Positions 35,480 to 48,600 of a stretch of 64,000 nucleotides of DNA are shown piece after piece (the first letter of the stretch is position 1; each line of letters starts with the position of its first letter). Origin of the DNA: Dipodascopsis uninucleata var. uninucleata (Eukaryota > Ascomycota > Lipomycetes > Lipomycetales > Lipomycetaceae). Under the pieces are notes generated by a model. It worked only from the letters and a program-made list of their open reading frames with translations. It was not told the DNA's origin and ran no database searches. The stretch is taken from NCBI GenBank assembly GCA_030568195.1, contig JAJLTO010000014.1:310001-374000 (forward strand), written 5' to 3'. Made by a program: the position numbers and the translations under genes.

Positions 35480-36399
35480 TTTTGCAAATCAATTCAATGA
35501 TACCTATAAACGATCACTAACTATAACGGTAAAGGAAATGCAGACTTCCAAGAATACTGTCTCGATATCGTAACAATAGCCTTTAAAGGTCTTGAAGACA
35601 AGACAAAACCAAGATATTATCAGGACTGCCGAGCAATAGACAAGTGTGCCGAGCAAAAGACAAGAATACTGGATATCTTGGCCATTTATATATTACTTCG
35701 ACTTCTGAGAGGCGAAGAATTAGTAGCAATCGTTTATTTTTATCGAGTGCGTATCAGGAGGCCACTGAGATGTAGAGTCTACGCGGCTTTAGATAGTTCA
35801 GTATCTGCGTTAAGCCCAGCCGCTACTTCATTAGCAACTGCAGTACCAAGAGTAATTGGAATAGTCAAATGTTAGTGTACTTCTATCAGCAAGGACCCAT
35901 TTTTAATTCTATCGTTAATAGTAGTCTCGTATTAACGTATCTTCTACGCTGTCCGATAAGCAAGAATGTACTGGATTATGAGAGACGATACTCAAAGCTA
36001 TTGAAAGAGAAATTACTTTCCAGATAGCGCTGATACCATCCATAAACTCAGATTCCTCGAGTCTAGAGAGACTAAACTTAAATATGCTAAGCTTAACTTT
36101 GGCATCTTTAAGCTAGTTGGTCATTGCATTATCTGTCCAGACCAGAACCTTTAGCCTCCATATTAGGAAGGACAGAGAAAGCGAATACGGAATCAGAGCT
36201 CGAACTTTATTTATGCATGGGCTTCGGCGGTATCGGTAGATCCTGAAGTCTCTCCTACCAGGTTAGTTTCAGCAGCAATTAGGTCGAAAGACCACAACAA
36301 GGTTGTTTTAAAGCCATTGTGGGTCACGATATACTGCTTATGACTATAGCTCGCTGCAGGTACAGTATTTTGCCACCATACGATTCCGAGACAATACTC
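35480..36399. other. intergenic upstream of inverted permease
   Basis: Promoter side of the minus-strand permease followed by sequence without recognisable genes. It may include further decayed parts of the mobile-element remnant to the right. Confidence 0.45.
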
Positions 36400-37300
36400 G
36401 CGAAGACAGCTCGCTCAAAATGAGTGAGCCAAAACGAATCACCTGCGAACTGAGTCTCAATGACAATGTGAATGACTATAATCCCTGTGATGCTTATCTT
36501 AGAAAGACGCCCCAGAGTTTGATAAATGAAAAGGAGTGGAAATCACCTGTCCAACAGTGTTGCAAGTATCAACGCACTGGCGAAGTGGACACCAACAGCT
36601 CCTGCTAGCATTTAATTTCGATAATAAGCTATCAGAAACACATTTGCCGAAGCACAGTCCCACAAGCACAGACGCTTCTTCAGTAACCTTGCGTGGCAAT
36701 TTAAAGTATACTTGGTGAGTAAAGCTGAAATTCATAGAAGTGGATATATCTTCTTGGCTCTATTTAGATTTGACGCGCTCTAACGTCAGTGGAACATGGT
36801 TTGTCGGTGGCACTTTGATATAGTCATCATTAGGATCATATGTCTGCATAAGACAAATAGTACACGAGTAAAATTGTAGATAAAGATATCCTCGTAAGGA
36901 AATGCTAGTTATCGTAGTTGCGTAGTGGCCAACTTAGAAGCGGGAGCAGATACGTATAGGAAGAATTTACTCTGCTCTTTAGAGCAAGGAGATCAAACTA
37001 AAAACGCCATCATCGTACTCAGCAGATATCATGGAATTACTACATACTTTGATAACAACATAAAGTCTTTTTCCTGGGTTAAGATATTGAGACAGTTTTG
37101 GTTAAGATTATCTACCCACTGTCTACTCATCAAGCAGGAAGAAAAGCTGAAATCATCAACAGTGAGAAGCGATTTGAGAACGTATTGGTAGGTGAGCAGC
37201 AGCATAACACTTTGGCCATCCTTTTTCAAAACAATTTAGATATGTACGTCTGCAATATCGCCGAGAGCAACCCGGACAGTAGAAATTAACGAGAATTAGT
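36400..37300 (+). mobile_element. decayed Ty3/gypsy-like remnant (integrase part)
   Basis: Short plus-strand stretches, in the right order and at plausible spacing, resemble parts of a Ty3/gypsy integrase: a Cys-rich piece like the zinc-binding domain, a HGI-type piece like the catalytic core, and a later piece with an HQxGRxxEIIN-like pattern. The element is clearly broken, with several breaks, and I see no certain terminal repeats. It looks old. Boundaries are approximate; no reverse transcriptase or gag part was recognised, and the neighbouring permease gene leaves little room for them on the left. The resemblance is by eye and could be over-read. Confidence 0.35.
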
Positions 37301-38992
37301 CACAGTTCGCTTCTACGTACGAGTAATATCAAAGTAGCAAGCTCTTTTAAGACAACTAGTTATAGCGCGACTTGCGTCATTAGCGACGGGCTGAGATCCT
37401 GCATAGAGACCGTCGATATAGACAGCTGAATCTCTATGAGTCTTATTAGATCTGCTATTAGTTAGACGAATTTTCACGGCAATCGAGAAGTAGTACTGCT
37501 GGTCGAATGGCTACTAATCGCACTTAACTTTTGAAAGGTTAGCGAGCTATGACACTAATATCTTGGGTATGTGTCCGTTCACAGCACGGATCACATATTG
37601 ACAGGGTCAATGCGACAGCTTGAGGTTCTATCAAATCAAAACGCCTGTGAAGTAATGCTGTGGACTTCGTGTACACGAGACCTGTGAATATGGGAAGATA
37701 AAGGAATGAAACACGAGATTCTTAAGAGACTTGAAAGAATTTAGTGTCTTGGCATTTTTTCTTGTCGTCTGCTGCACCTATATGTGATTCTTATCGCCCC
37801 TAGCGTATATTTTTACGTGTTGATTATATGACATTAACCTTTAACTAGTTCCAGGCTTTGGCCACAAAGCCAATGCTCTTGTCGGCCTTGGCTGACCTTA
37901 AATTGCCTTTATGTTCATTTGCTAGTCCTTCAGTCTGTTCTAATTACTTTTTGTTTATGACATTAGAGACTTGCTATGATCACGATTTCCGATGAGTGAA
38001 TCAGCGAATGCCATTGCACTAATTTGCTGTGTTACAATTTTGCATTATGTGACTTTCTTTTACAGCGTCCTCTCCTACTATACTTCTACATATTAGAACT
38101 CTAAAGATTGAATGTATTGTTTTGCTTTGTTTTATTGCAGATATGCATTATGAGGATTTCGCTGCAAAATTATGGCAGTCGATAAGGTGGCTAGCAGTAA
38201 GAATACGAGTACTAGAGATAAATCTTTCAGAGCCAATTTAATTCGTTATCGATAAGGAAGTTTCTCTCCTGTTCCTGAAAACAGTGGCATATATGCCATA
38301 TCTGTTACTTGATACTAATAAATTAGTAATGTTATATAATATTTAGGGCTGTGTCTAAATGTGTATTTAGTTAGGGTTTAAACTAATTTATCCCTGATCC
38401 GCAGCTCTCGAGACTCCAAACTTTTTGTGTGAAAGCATGAGCATTAAAAGGGCACCACTTGTACCCGCGCTGAAGTCCGACGTCGAGTGCAGAAGAACTT
38501 ATTTGACATTCTATAGCGTGCATCAACTTCCATTATCTGGTATTTTGCCAATATAGCTAGTTTTGGGCATAGCGTTCTATTCAAATATCTGATAGAAGAT
38601 CGTAGCTTAATAGATGCAAGGGCGGCATCGGTTATCCCGCTCACCGCTATGCAAGGTGACTTATTGAGTCTCCTTGTCAGACCTTGATGTTCTCTTTTGC
38701 ACTGTAAAGCATTATATCCTGAATTGCCGGATACTCTGATGCTACTTAGGCTCTTCTCCACAAGTTTCTACTAGACGGAAAAACGGCCCGGACACACGTT
38801 GCATTACTGTGCGGTTTAGGGCTTACTTACAATCCAGACGGGGAGTTCTCGAGGACTTAAATAATTCGTAATGGAGGACCTGAGCAGGAGACAAGATGGT
38901 TGACAATTTATGGATATTGGGGGACTATCTTCAAGGGCCAACAAATACGTGTTCAGTTATATAGTGAAATAGGGCATAGCATTATATGCGGT
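37301..38992. other. intergenic upstream of sugar permease
   Basis: No gene recognised. Short frames at 37098-37289 and 38444-38761 show no clear family, the former overlapping the remnant described above. The right end holds the promoter of the lactose-permease-type gene. Confidence 0.45.
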
Positions 38993-40664
38993 ATGGTGCT
39001 GTTAGAGGAAGATATCAACCGAATTCGAACAGAGAATGAACAAATAGTGGGTGAACGACTGGCAGCGGTAAGTATGATTGGCAAGTGGAGTCAAAGGATT
39101 TGAATGATACTTTTGAATTTCCAGCTTTAACTGAGGTCCCTAATGTGACTTATTATTAAAGGTTCTACCAGTTACGGAAAAGCCGTGGTATTACTACAGC
39201 CACTTGCGGCAGCTGAATGGACTTCTGTTTCTAAGTCTATTCTTCTCTTCTGCCAATGGATATGATGGTTCGATGATGAATGGTCTACAATCACTTGAAC
39301 AGTGGCAGTACTTTATGAAACATCCGACGGGAAAGTATTTGGGATTTATAAATGCGATCAATGCAGCAGGCTCCTTAATGGGCCTAGGATTTGCAGGTAG
39401 CATCGCGGATAGATATGGCAGAAAGCTACCGCTCTTGATATCAATCACTATAGTCACGTTAGGAGCGTTTGTCGGGGCTCTTGCTTATTCACCGGAAGTA
39501 TTTATCGCATCTAGATTTATTGTTGGTTTTGGAGCGTCATTTGCAGTCGGGGCGCCGCTTCTCATATCGGAGTTATCATACCCTACTCATCGCGGTCGCC
39601 TGACATCCATGTACAACAGCTTTTACTTCACCGGCTCTCTAGTGGCAGCATGGTTAACTTTTTTCACTCGCGATCTGAATGCCCTTTCATGGCGCATACC
39701 CACGTTGTTTCAAGCGGGTTTACCTCTTCTAGCGCTTTTTTGTGCTTATTTGATTCCTGAATCACCTAGATGGCTGATATCAAAAGGTCAGCTGAGTCAA
39801 GCCAGGCAAATCTTAGTTAAGTACCATGCGGGAGGCGAAGAAGATTCTAAGCTTGTTGAGTTCGAGATGGATGAGATTAGCAGAATTATTGCGCTAGATC
39901 AGACCATTGCAAAAACTACATCATGGAGTAATTTATGGAGTACTAAGGGCAACAGACATCGACTGCTGATCACAGTAACATTAGGAATTTTTGCTCAATG
40001 GAGCGGAAATGGTATAGTCAGTTACTATTTAGCAATTGTATTGGCGTCAGCAGGAATTGAGTCTCAAACAGAGCAAACTCTAATCAACGGGGCACTTCAG
40101 ATATGGAATTTAATCTTTGCTGTCGGGGCGTCAATTCTGGTTGATCGAATTGGCAGAAGGACTCTGTTTCTATGGTCGGCAAGTGGTATGATGGTTTCCT
40201 ATGCTGCTATCACTGCTCTGGCAGGTGTCTTTGCGAATACGTCGAATCGCGCCGTTGGACTAGGCATGATACCCGTGTTATTCGTATATTATTCCCATTA
40301 TGATATAGCCTTTAGTCCGTTGGTGGTATCATATCCTGCAGAGATCTGGACATTCGTAAATCGATCCAAAGGTTTAGTTACTGTCAATGCATCCACACAT
40401 CTAGCCCTTCTACTGAATCTCTTTATAAATCCCATTGCGCTGGATAAAATGGGTTGGAAATATTACATGGTGTATGTTGGCATTTTGGCAGTCGTACTGT
40501 TCACTTGTTATACATTTTATCCAGAGACGCGAGGCCATACTTTGGAAGAAATGGCTATTATTTTCGATGGAGAGGATAAAGCACTGCAAGAGGAGATGTA
40601 TATGGATCTTGTAGAAAACGAAGTCAGTTTGCCATTACTTGGAGACACGGAAGATTATGAGTAA
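38993..40664 (+). CDS. MFS sugar transporter, lactose-permease type, 2 exons
   Basis: Sugar:proton symporter of the Lac12/lactose-permease group at the plasma membrane. A short first exon (38993-39067, starting MVLLEEDINRIRTENEQIVG) is joined across a 94-nt intron (GTAAGT donor, TTAAC branch-like site) to exon 39162-40664, giving 525 residues. The junction restores the cytosolic block VTEKPWYYYSHLRQLN just before helix 1, SLFFSSANGYDGSMMNGLQ, which is diagnostic of the group. Other motifs are GSIADRYGRKLP, the HRGRL block, IPESPRWLISKG, DRIGRRTLFLW and YPETRGHTLEEM. Without the first exon the protein would lack a proper ATG start. The substrate may be a disaccharide, a pentose or a related glycoside. 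It faces the SDR gene tail to tail, 324 nt away. Confidence 0.9.
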
Positions 40665-40988
40665 GGAATGAATCGTTCGTAAATGAAATATGCTGTATTT
40701 CTTTTGTCAACTTGATTATATGTAACAATAGATGAAACAAAATTAAATAATAGTTTATAATGACTAAGACATGAGCAACTAAGCAGCGACTAACAAAACA
40801 ATGGATGGTGTGTAAATCCAAACGTTTCGATATCATTATTACACATTAAAAGAAACTAGCATGAGCAACGCCAACAAAAAAATGTATGTTTAAACCAACG
40901 CCAGACACAAAATCTTTTTTAGTAAATAAAACGACGAGATGACTTTAGTATTCTGATGTTTTGTTCGATGAGAAAGAAACCTTGAGGT
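40665..40988. other. convergent 3' spacer
   Basis: AT-rich 3' flanks of the sugar permease and the SDR gene. Nothing further seen. Confidence 0.6.
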
Positions 40989-41927
40989 TTACAATGCAGT
41001 ATAGCCACCGTCAACTGTAACGTCAGAGCCGGTAACAAAAGATGAGGCGTTAGAAGCCAACCAGAGGACAACACCCTGGAGCTCCTCTGGCTCACCCATT
41101 CTCTTCATCGGAGTAGACTGGAGCCAACTGTCGACCAGAGTCTTGTCGAAATTGTGAAGCAGTCCAGTATTCATGTAACCAGGACTGATGGAATTGCATC
41201 GAATGTTGTATGGAGCCCATTCAACGGCAAGTGACTTCATCATGTGAATAACACCAGCCTTGGAAGCATTATAAGCCACCTGTGGCTGTGGAGCGTTAAC
41301 TATGTGACCAGACATGGACCCAATAAAAACAATAGAGCCACCGCCACGAGCCTTAAGATGAGGGAATGCAGCCTGGGCACAAAGGAAAGAGCCAGCAAGA
41401 TTGATGTTCATGAGGAGCTGGAATCGAGAGAACGGATAATCCTCGGCAGGATAGTTATCAACAATTCCTGCCGAACAGACCAAAGTGTCAATACCGCCGA
41501 ATTCCTCAGCTATCTCATTAGTAACACTGGTCACTTGATCTTCCTTGGTGATGTCAGTCTTGTAGAATTTAACGGCAGTGGATGGATACATAGTGGTCAT
41601 TTCCTTGACAGCCTTTTCACCAGAGATAGGGTTAATGTCGATAATAGCGAGAGCAGCCAGGCCAGCAGAGCAGAGAGAAGCGGCCATTTGAAAGCCGAGT
41701 CCCTGAGCACCACCTGTGACTACAGCAACCTTTCCAGTCATGCTAAATTTGTTAAAGATAGATGGCAAGGGCGCGGTTGTGCTGTGAGCAGCAACAACTG
41801 GATTGGCCTCATCCTGGATGGTGTCCGAGATCTGAGTGGCAATAGTCGGAGAGACAGCCGAAGGGATCTGGTCCAAAGGAGGAAGAGGAGATGGAACCTG
41901 GGTAATAATCGACGGTGGAGGTACCAT
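40989..41927 (-). CDS. SDR dehydrogenase, arabinitol/mannitol/sorbose-reductase type
   Basis: NAD(P)-dependent short-chain dehydrogenase, 312 residues. The first about 60 residues are a Pro/Ser/Thr-rich extension. The Rossmann motif TGGAQGLG lies at 71-78; CSAGIVDN follows beta 4; NINLAGS supplies the structural Asn; and the catalytic pair is in YNASK (Tyr219, Lys223), with Ser206 in GSMSG. ISPGYMNTGL and the C-terminal VTGSDVTVDGGYTAL complete the classical SDR fold. By eye the closest families are fungal D-arabinitol 2-dehydrogenase and the L-sorbose/mannitol reductases (Sou1-like), so a polyol/ketose interconversion is likely; the exact substrate is not readable. It faces a sugar permease, which fits a sugar or polyol role. 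The 229-codon frame on the other strand is a shadow. Confidence 0.88.
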   Translation of the reverse strand: MVPPPSIITQVPSPLPPLDQIPSAVSPTIATQISDTIQDEANPVVAAHSTTAPLPSIFNKFSMTGKVAVVTGGAQGLGFQMAASLCSAGLAALAIIDINPISGEKAVKEMTTMYPSTAVKFYKTDITKEDQVTSVTNEIAEEFGGIDTLVCSAGIVDNYPAEDYPFSRFQLLMNINLAGSFLCAQAAFPHLKARGGGSIVFIGSMSGHIVNAPQPQVAYNASKAGVIHMMKSLAVEWAPYNIRCNSISPGYMNTGLLHNFDKTLVDSWLQSTPMKRMGEPEELQGVVLWLASNASSFVTGSDVTVDGGYTAL

Positions 41928-41975
41928 TGCTAATAATGTGAATGTAAATCTTGGGCCGACAGGCGCTTTTGACTT

Positions 41976-42409
41976 CTAAAACAAAAAGGAATGTAGAAGT
42001 AAAAGAATTTTTTGCGAAACTGATGTGGGGAGCAAGAGAAAGGGACAGGACAACGGGAAAATGAAGGCCAATTTATAGAAAGCCTTGTGGGGACAGCGGA
42101 AGTCCAGGCCCAGTGAGTAAACGAGTCTGGTATACGGCCGAAAAAGCCGATAGCCAGAAAATCGTCGTGTGATGTGTGGAAGGGCAGCTGAAAGAGCCTA
42201 GTAATGATATACAAAAAGGGTGCGCAGGTGATAGAAATTAGATTTAATGCGGAAAAATTACACGAAGTATGAAAATAATTTGACTACGCCGGGGCAAATT
42301 TGCTAAAAAAAGACATCTAATTCTCACACTTGTCACAAGGCAAAAACACACTAAAAATGGCCGGACCTGTCGGGGAGAAGACAACGAGCAGTATAATTGC
42401 GATACTTAC
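41976..42409 (-). other. possible 5' UTR intron of the SDR gene
   Basis: On the minus strand a GTAAGT donor at 42409 and a pyrimidine-rich TTTTGTTTTAG acceptor ending at 41976 would remove 434 nt ahead of the SDR ATG. A competing reading is that transcription starts inside this interval, since a TATAAAT box lies at 42071-42077. I cannot tell which is right from sequence alone. Confidence 0.3.
42071..42077 (-). promoter_or_regulatory. TATA box candidate for the SDR gene
   Basis: TATAAAT on the minus strand, about 145 nt upstream of the SDR ATG, a normal distance for a yeast TATA element. Confidence 0.4.
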
Positions 42410-45400
42410 CTGAATGCACTAGTGTGAACGAGGGAATAGCTATGCACGATGTAGAAACACTGTAGAGAAGAGAAATGATCATATGGAGATGAGTTTTAGA
42501 GTTTAACTCGTGCCGAAGTTTGTATTTTGCCTGTTCTTACTATATTAGAGCGGCGGATCAGTACTTTGATGGGTATTCTTCCCCACATCATTAATTTATT
42601 GTCTGAATAGCTAGGACGCGTGCTATAATGGGGTAACTTCTACAGAGCATCGAGACGAGGTCTACGCTGGCGACACTTACCGACGTGTCACCAAAAAGCA
42701 AACATGCAAATAAGCGCTGCTGTTCACTAAAGAGCCGGCTGCGAAGTCGCATATTTTATTTTATTTATTTCTATATTTTGAAGCTTTTTATTTTTTTTCG
42801 CGCCGTCGCTCTAATAATCCGACAGCGCGGAGAATATTAGCTTGTTGGCTTTCAAACACATACATTCGGCGAAATTTCTGTTCCTGTTTGGTCACACTGG
42901 CCAGACAGACCAGATAAGCGCAGCTGCAATTGAATCGCATGCGGCAGAGCTCAGCAGCATTGCGTGAGCGGAAGACGAGACGAGGCAAAAGCAGAAAATC
43001 AAAAGGTGGATCCATATCTAGCTTAAAGGATAAAGAGTACTACTTCAGGACGTCTGTCACAGTAAAGGCAGCACGCCATATGATATGTAGAGGCTGTTAC
43101 AGTTGTGTCTATTAAACTCTATCTGGCAGGTCTATTGAGTAACGAACGGTAGAGCGCAGCTTGCATTTCCAAAAATAACAGTAGAATCCTCCGATTCAGT
43201 GAAACGAAAACTCTAATGTTGCCTGTATCAGGAATCCAATAAGACCTGTGATCGATTTTTGAAGAGAGCTTACCTAAGAACGTAGGGATTCGGACACGCT
43301 AAACGACGTATTAGGTAAGGACTTACAGGGCTGAATAACCGCTTTCGTTGAAAGTACGCGACGTCTTACAAAAACATTAGTCAAGATGGCGCGAAGCTGA
43401 CAAAGGAGCTGGGAAACGTTACTGAATGGAGTAATGCATGCTATGGCTTATGTCTATTTAGCCGGCGAGGCGTTAGGGACTGCGATCTGCACGTTGCGCA
43501 GCGATAGGAAACAGGGCGGAATCAACGGATTCTTAGGCGCGGTATTTACACGAAGCAGACGCGTGTGTCAGTTTATGCGTCGAGATCGTGAGCGCCGCTG
43601 TTGTATGCATGTTTTGCATTCTTTTCGACCGCGCCCCGATTGCGATCGCACTGCACTTTTAGGAAGAAACGCTCCACACGACAGCAACGGCACGATGAGT
43701 AAGCTAGCAGTTTTATTGCGGGGCACCTTTGATATGGCGAGAATCTTCTTGATCTCAATCTAATAAAGATAAATGAATAAATGAATAAATAAATGAATAA
43801 ATAGAAATTCTACGAGCATGTTCCCCAGAGAATATACCAGAACCGCGATGCGGAGCCAATGGAGAGTAAAATACAGGACGTAACATCGATCTCTTTTCTG
43901 CATCATTCTATCATCGTGACGCTATCACATATCATTTCCTGCGGTGCTCAATTGATTCATAGTGCCAAAAACTGTAGTGGCTTTGCATCGGGCGCTACAG
44001 CCGCTTATCCTTCTCACGAAATTTTTTCTCAGATCATATACTACGTAACATATAATACTGGCCGCGAATTCTCCAACCAACCCTCCTTGCACACCACCCT
44101 CGTTGTCAGATAATTACCCTGAGCCTTGTATTTGCAGCTAGAGTCACGTGATTGAGAGTCTAGCGGACACGAAAAGAATCTCATAGACGGTCAACGTGTT
44201 GGTTTATGGTACTCTCGCGAGCATGCATGTGGTTGAAGGACGCGCGAATTGACTCTGCACCACTAGAGGTTTTCAGAATTTCGCTCGTTAACGGGGCAGT
44301 CTGATGCATCTCCAGGGCCCTCAGCGCGAGGAGACCGTGAGAGTAGTGAGGACTCTTGCAGAAGTACAAATTTTTGAGGCAGCATACAACGCCGCACAAC
44401 GCCTCGCCTCGCACGCAGCAATACGCTTGCCCTGTGCGAGCGTGAGCACGAAAAATATTAACATAGCCTAACCCATTTGTACTTGCAGTCAGTGCGAAGA
44501 TGCTGCGCAGCATGTATAAGAACGCACAATCCCAGTGTGATTTGTTATGTGTATTCTATATTGTACTGAAGGATAGGAGTGGACATGCTGAGCATATATG
44601 GAGAGCGAGCTGACGGAATTAGCAGAATCATTGCAGCAGGATTTTTACTATGAGTACTAATACGTACACTATACATGGAAGATACGGCTGGTGACTGGGG
44701 TGATGATACAGCGAATACATTGAATTACGCACTGTTTGCTGAGTATATTTTGTCAGATAGCTGGCTCTCTTGTAACTGAAGGCTTGCTCGTTAGTGATGA
44801 CACTTGTCGGAAAAACCGATTACAAATGTGGTGGCGGTCTGGTATGCCCGAAACGAATATTGGTGGCTTCGTATTATGTTGAGTGCGGAAGGTTAGAGCG
44901 CAAAAGGGTCTTGTTAGCTTTTACTTTTTAAATATCTGTGGGTATCTGTCAACTGTTTGGTTCAGGAAAGGGGAAGTACAGCCTTTTCCGCGCATGTGGT
45001 TCCTTTAAAAGAGTAAGCATTTAGTAACAACATATCGTATACTGTCTTGTTGATAACAAACCTAGATGTGAGCCAGGAGCAATCGCTGCACAGGGTAGAT
45101 CTAAAAAAAAGCACTAGCATACTAGAAACACTCGGACGGACTTTAGAAAACGGGAGGAATGTCTAATCACTGTGTTGGTTGAGCAGGATATTGACTCATA
45201 TGTCTGGTTTGCTTATCAGCTGGTCACTAGTTTGTGTCGGTCTGTCAGCGATAGCTAAATGCCCATCTAGCAGTAACGAAAAGATAAGTGGACTATGAAC
45301 AACTAAAATTTTCTTTTTATTACTCTGTCGTCCTTAACTAAAACTTTATACCCAACATACGGCGGACTCATTGTATTGTCACTAGACACAAATCTGCATT

Positions 45401-45681
45401 ATACTAGCTTCCATAATATACATCTTATTCTGATTTAGTGCTGGATGGCTCATTTGGTATTGGCAAAGAAATGAATAATTTCTTTACCACCAGGATTTAA
45501 TTCGTATTTTCGCGTTGACTCTGAAACCTTGGTGTTTACCACTGGTTCGTCGCTATTATAGTAGATTTTTTATACACAACTTTTGTTCTTCGTCTTCTTT
45601 TCTCTAACGTTCGCTATTCTACCGGTGTGCCTTTTTACTTTACATCTCGTAGCAGAACAACTGTTTTGCCAGTAGTAGGTC
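42410..45681. other. 3.3 kb intergenic region before the ABC exporter
   Basis: No gene recognised. Short frames (43434-43763, 44181-44513 and others) have no family resemblance and overlap open frames on the other strand. The last about 100 nt before the ABC gene are pyrimidine-rich, as in leaders of well-expressed fungal genes. Confidence 0.5.
43771..43803. repeat. AAATG/AAAT short tandem repeat
   Basis: Alternating ATGAATAA and ATAAATAA units, an imperfect tetranucleotide repeat of about 33 bases in a gene-free stretch. Confidence 0.85.
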
Positions 45682-48600
45682 ATGGCAAACACAGAGAATG
45701 AGAAATTGGTTCCCGCAGCTGAAGCTGCGGCGCCTGCAGCCTTACCGACTGCTGATACGCCTTTATTGAAGAAAGAAGCAGATGCAAGTGTCGATACAGA
45801 TGCTTATTCTGACGAGTTCTCGTCTCTTCCTCCATCAGAAGCTGCTGTTCTGAGGGAGCAGGTTCGTCAGACAGAGACTGAGGCCAGTTTCATCTCGCTC
45901 TTTCGATATGCAGACTCCTTCGACAAGTTGCTTCTGATGGTTGGCCTTAGTTCTTCTATTGCTGAGGGTTGCGTGAGACCCATCATGACAATCGTCTTTG
46001 GTGGTATTACTGACCTTTTTTCTCGTTATACACGAATGACTCCTGATATGTACGCCTATGGTGGATACAATCAGACCTGTGACTTCTATAATTCTCCTTA
46101 CTACGATGGAAATAGCACGTCTGCCTATAATGAAACTGCCTACTATTCTTACGAGCATGCTTACAACAGCACTGATTATTACTACTGCGATAAGTACACC
46201 AATGAATATATTTCTCCAGATTTCTTTCAAAGCGAAGTTAATCGACTTACTCTTTACTTTGTCATCATTGGTATTGTGGATCTCATTTTGTCTTATCTTT
46301 CAACGTACCTCTTTATCGATCGAGGTGAAGTGCTCTCCGCGCGTATCCGCGAACGCTACCTTGAGGCAGTTCTTCGACAGAATATGGGATATTTCGATAA
46401 GCTTGGAACTGGTGAAATTACTTCTCGTATCTCATCGGATGCCATTCTGATTCAAGAAGGTATTTCTGAGAAGGTAGGTTATTGTATTGCAAACTTCTCT
46501 ACTCTTATCGCTGGATTGGTAGTTGCTCTTTCTCGTTCATATAAGCTAGCGCTTATATTGTCTGTTGTTTCTGTGATGATGATGATATCGTTTGGTATCG
46601 GATCCCAGAAAATGAAGCGTGCTATCAGGAAGTCTCTCGGTGGCTATGCGGTTGGTGGTACCCTTGCTGAAGAAGTTCTCGCCTCTGTCCGTAATGTTCA
46701 GGCCTTTGGTATCCAAGAGCGTCTTGCACTGCGATATGACAAGTACCTCATGGTCACTGAGCAGTATGGTCTTCAAGCCGGAATTTGTCTTGGTGTGATG
46801 TCTGGTATCATGAACTTTTCCATATTTGCTGCAGATGGTATGGCATTCCTTATCGGTGCTCGATACGTTGCAAATGGTGAGTTTACTACTGGTACCATTG
46901 TTACTGTCTTATTGACAGTTACATATGGTGCATTTGCAATGTCACACATTGCCCCGCATTTCAAAGCCTTCACTGCTGCTACCGCTGCTGCTTCAAAGAT
47001 TTATTCTACGATCGACCGTCCGTCGGCTATTGACTCCAAGGACGATACTGGTGAGAAACTCAGTGAAATTAATGGTGAGATTGAGTTGAAAAACGTCAAG
47101 TTTATCTATCCATCTCGCCCCAATGTTACGGTTCTCAATGATTTCTCGCTCCAGATCCCTGCTGGAAAGACAATTGCTCTTGTTGGCGCTTCTGGTTCAG
47201 GCAAGTCCACAATTGTTGGTCTTATTGAGCGTTTCTACAAGCCAATTAAAGGTTCGATTACTCTTGATGGTCACGAAATTACCAAGCTTAACTTGCGCTG
47301 GCTTCGAAGTTGTATCTCTATTGTTTCTCAGGAGCCAACTTTGTTCAGTACTAGTGTTTACGAAAATGTTGAACAGGGTCTCATTGGTTCTCGCTACGAG
47401 CACTTAAGTTCTGTTGAAAAGCATGATTTAGTTATTGAAGCCTGTCGCCAGGCTAATGCTCTTTCTTTTATTGAGTCTCTTCCAAAGGGTTTTGAAACTC
47501 AAGTCGGCGAGCGTGGTTTCTTACTTTCTGGTGGACAAAAGCAGCGTATTGCAATTGCGAGAGCTATTGTTTCCAATCCACGTATCCTCTTACTTGATGA
47601 GGCGACATCTGCTCTCGATACCAAAAGTGAAGGTGTTGTTCAGGAAGCTCTTGATCGTGCTGCCAAAAATCGCACTACCATTGTTATTGCCCATCGTCTC
47701 TCTACTATCAAGGATGCAGATTGTATTGTGGTTATGAAACGTGGTGAAATTATTGAAATGGGAACACACAATGAACTTTTGGCAAAGAATGGAGAGTACT
47801 TTGAACTCGTTCAGTCGCAGAACATTGAGAAAGCCAAGGAATCTTCGGATGAGTCTTCGTCGTCTGAAACCGAGTCTGATTTTGATGAAAAGGATACCTG
47901 TAGCGAGAGCTCACTGGAGAAGGTGAAAACTGTTGCTACCTTTAGAGGTCAGAGTGCTTCTGACTATCCTGATCTGGAAGCTGAGAAGCGAACTGAGTAC
48001 AGCGTTCTGGAATTAGTTAAATTCATAGCTGCTTTGTCTTCACCTGAGCAGACTTACACCATGATTGGTATATCTTGTTCCATTGTTCAAGGCCTTTCTT
48101 ATCCGGCGATGGGCGAATTTTACGCGCACTCTGTTCAGGGCCTCAACTATGTGTTTACTAATATTAATATGATGTATCGGGAAATAAATATCTACGGTAG
48201 TTTGTTCTTTATGTTGGCAGTTATATTGTTTTTTGTAACTGCTGGAGCTTTCTCTTTCTATGCATATATTGCTCAGCGACTCATTCGTCGTATTCGATTT
48301 GAGATGTTCAGGACTTTACTTAGACAGGATATTGCATTTTATGATCGTGATGAGAACACTACTGGTGTGCTTACAATGTCTCTTGCTCATGAGGGTCAAT
48401 CCATTGATGGTCTTTCTGGAGCAACCTTTGGACAAATTATGAATTCTATTGTTAATGTTATTTCTTCTTCTATCCTCGGTATTGTTGTTGCCTGGAACCT
48501 GGGTCTCGTTTGTGTTGCTTGTGTCCCAGTTTCAGTTGTTTCTGGATTTTTCCGATTTTACGTCCTCTCTAAGTTTGAAGAGACTGTTAGAAAGTCAAAC

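Noticed and set aside
41244-41933. 229-codon plus-strand frame opposite the SDR gene
   Set aside because: Antisense shadow of a clear SDR enzyme; no recognisable motifs.
43434-43763. 109-codon frame before the ABC gene
   Set aside because: Arg/Cys-rich, no motifs, and overlapped by an antisense frame.
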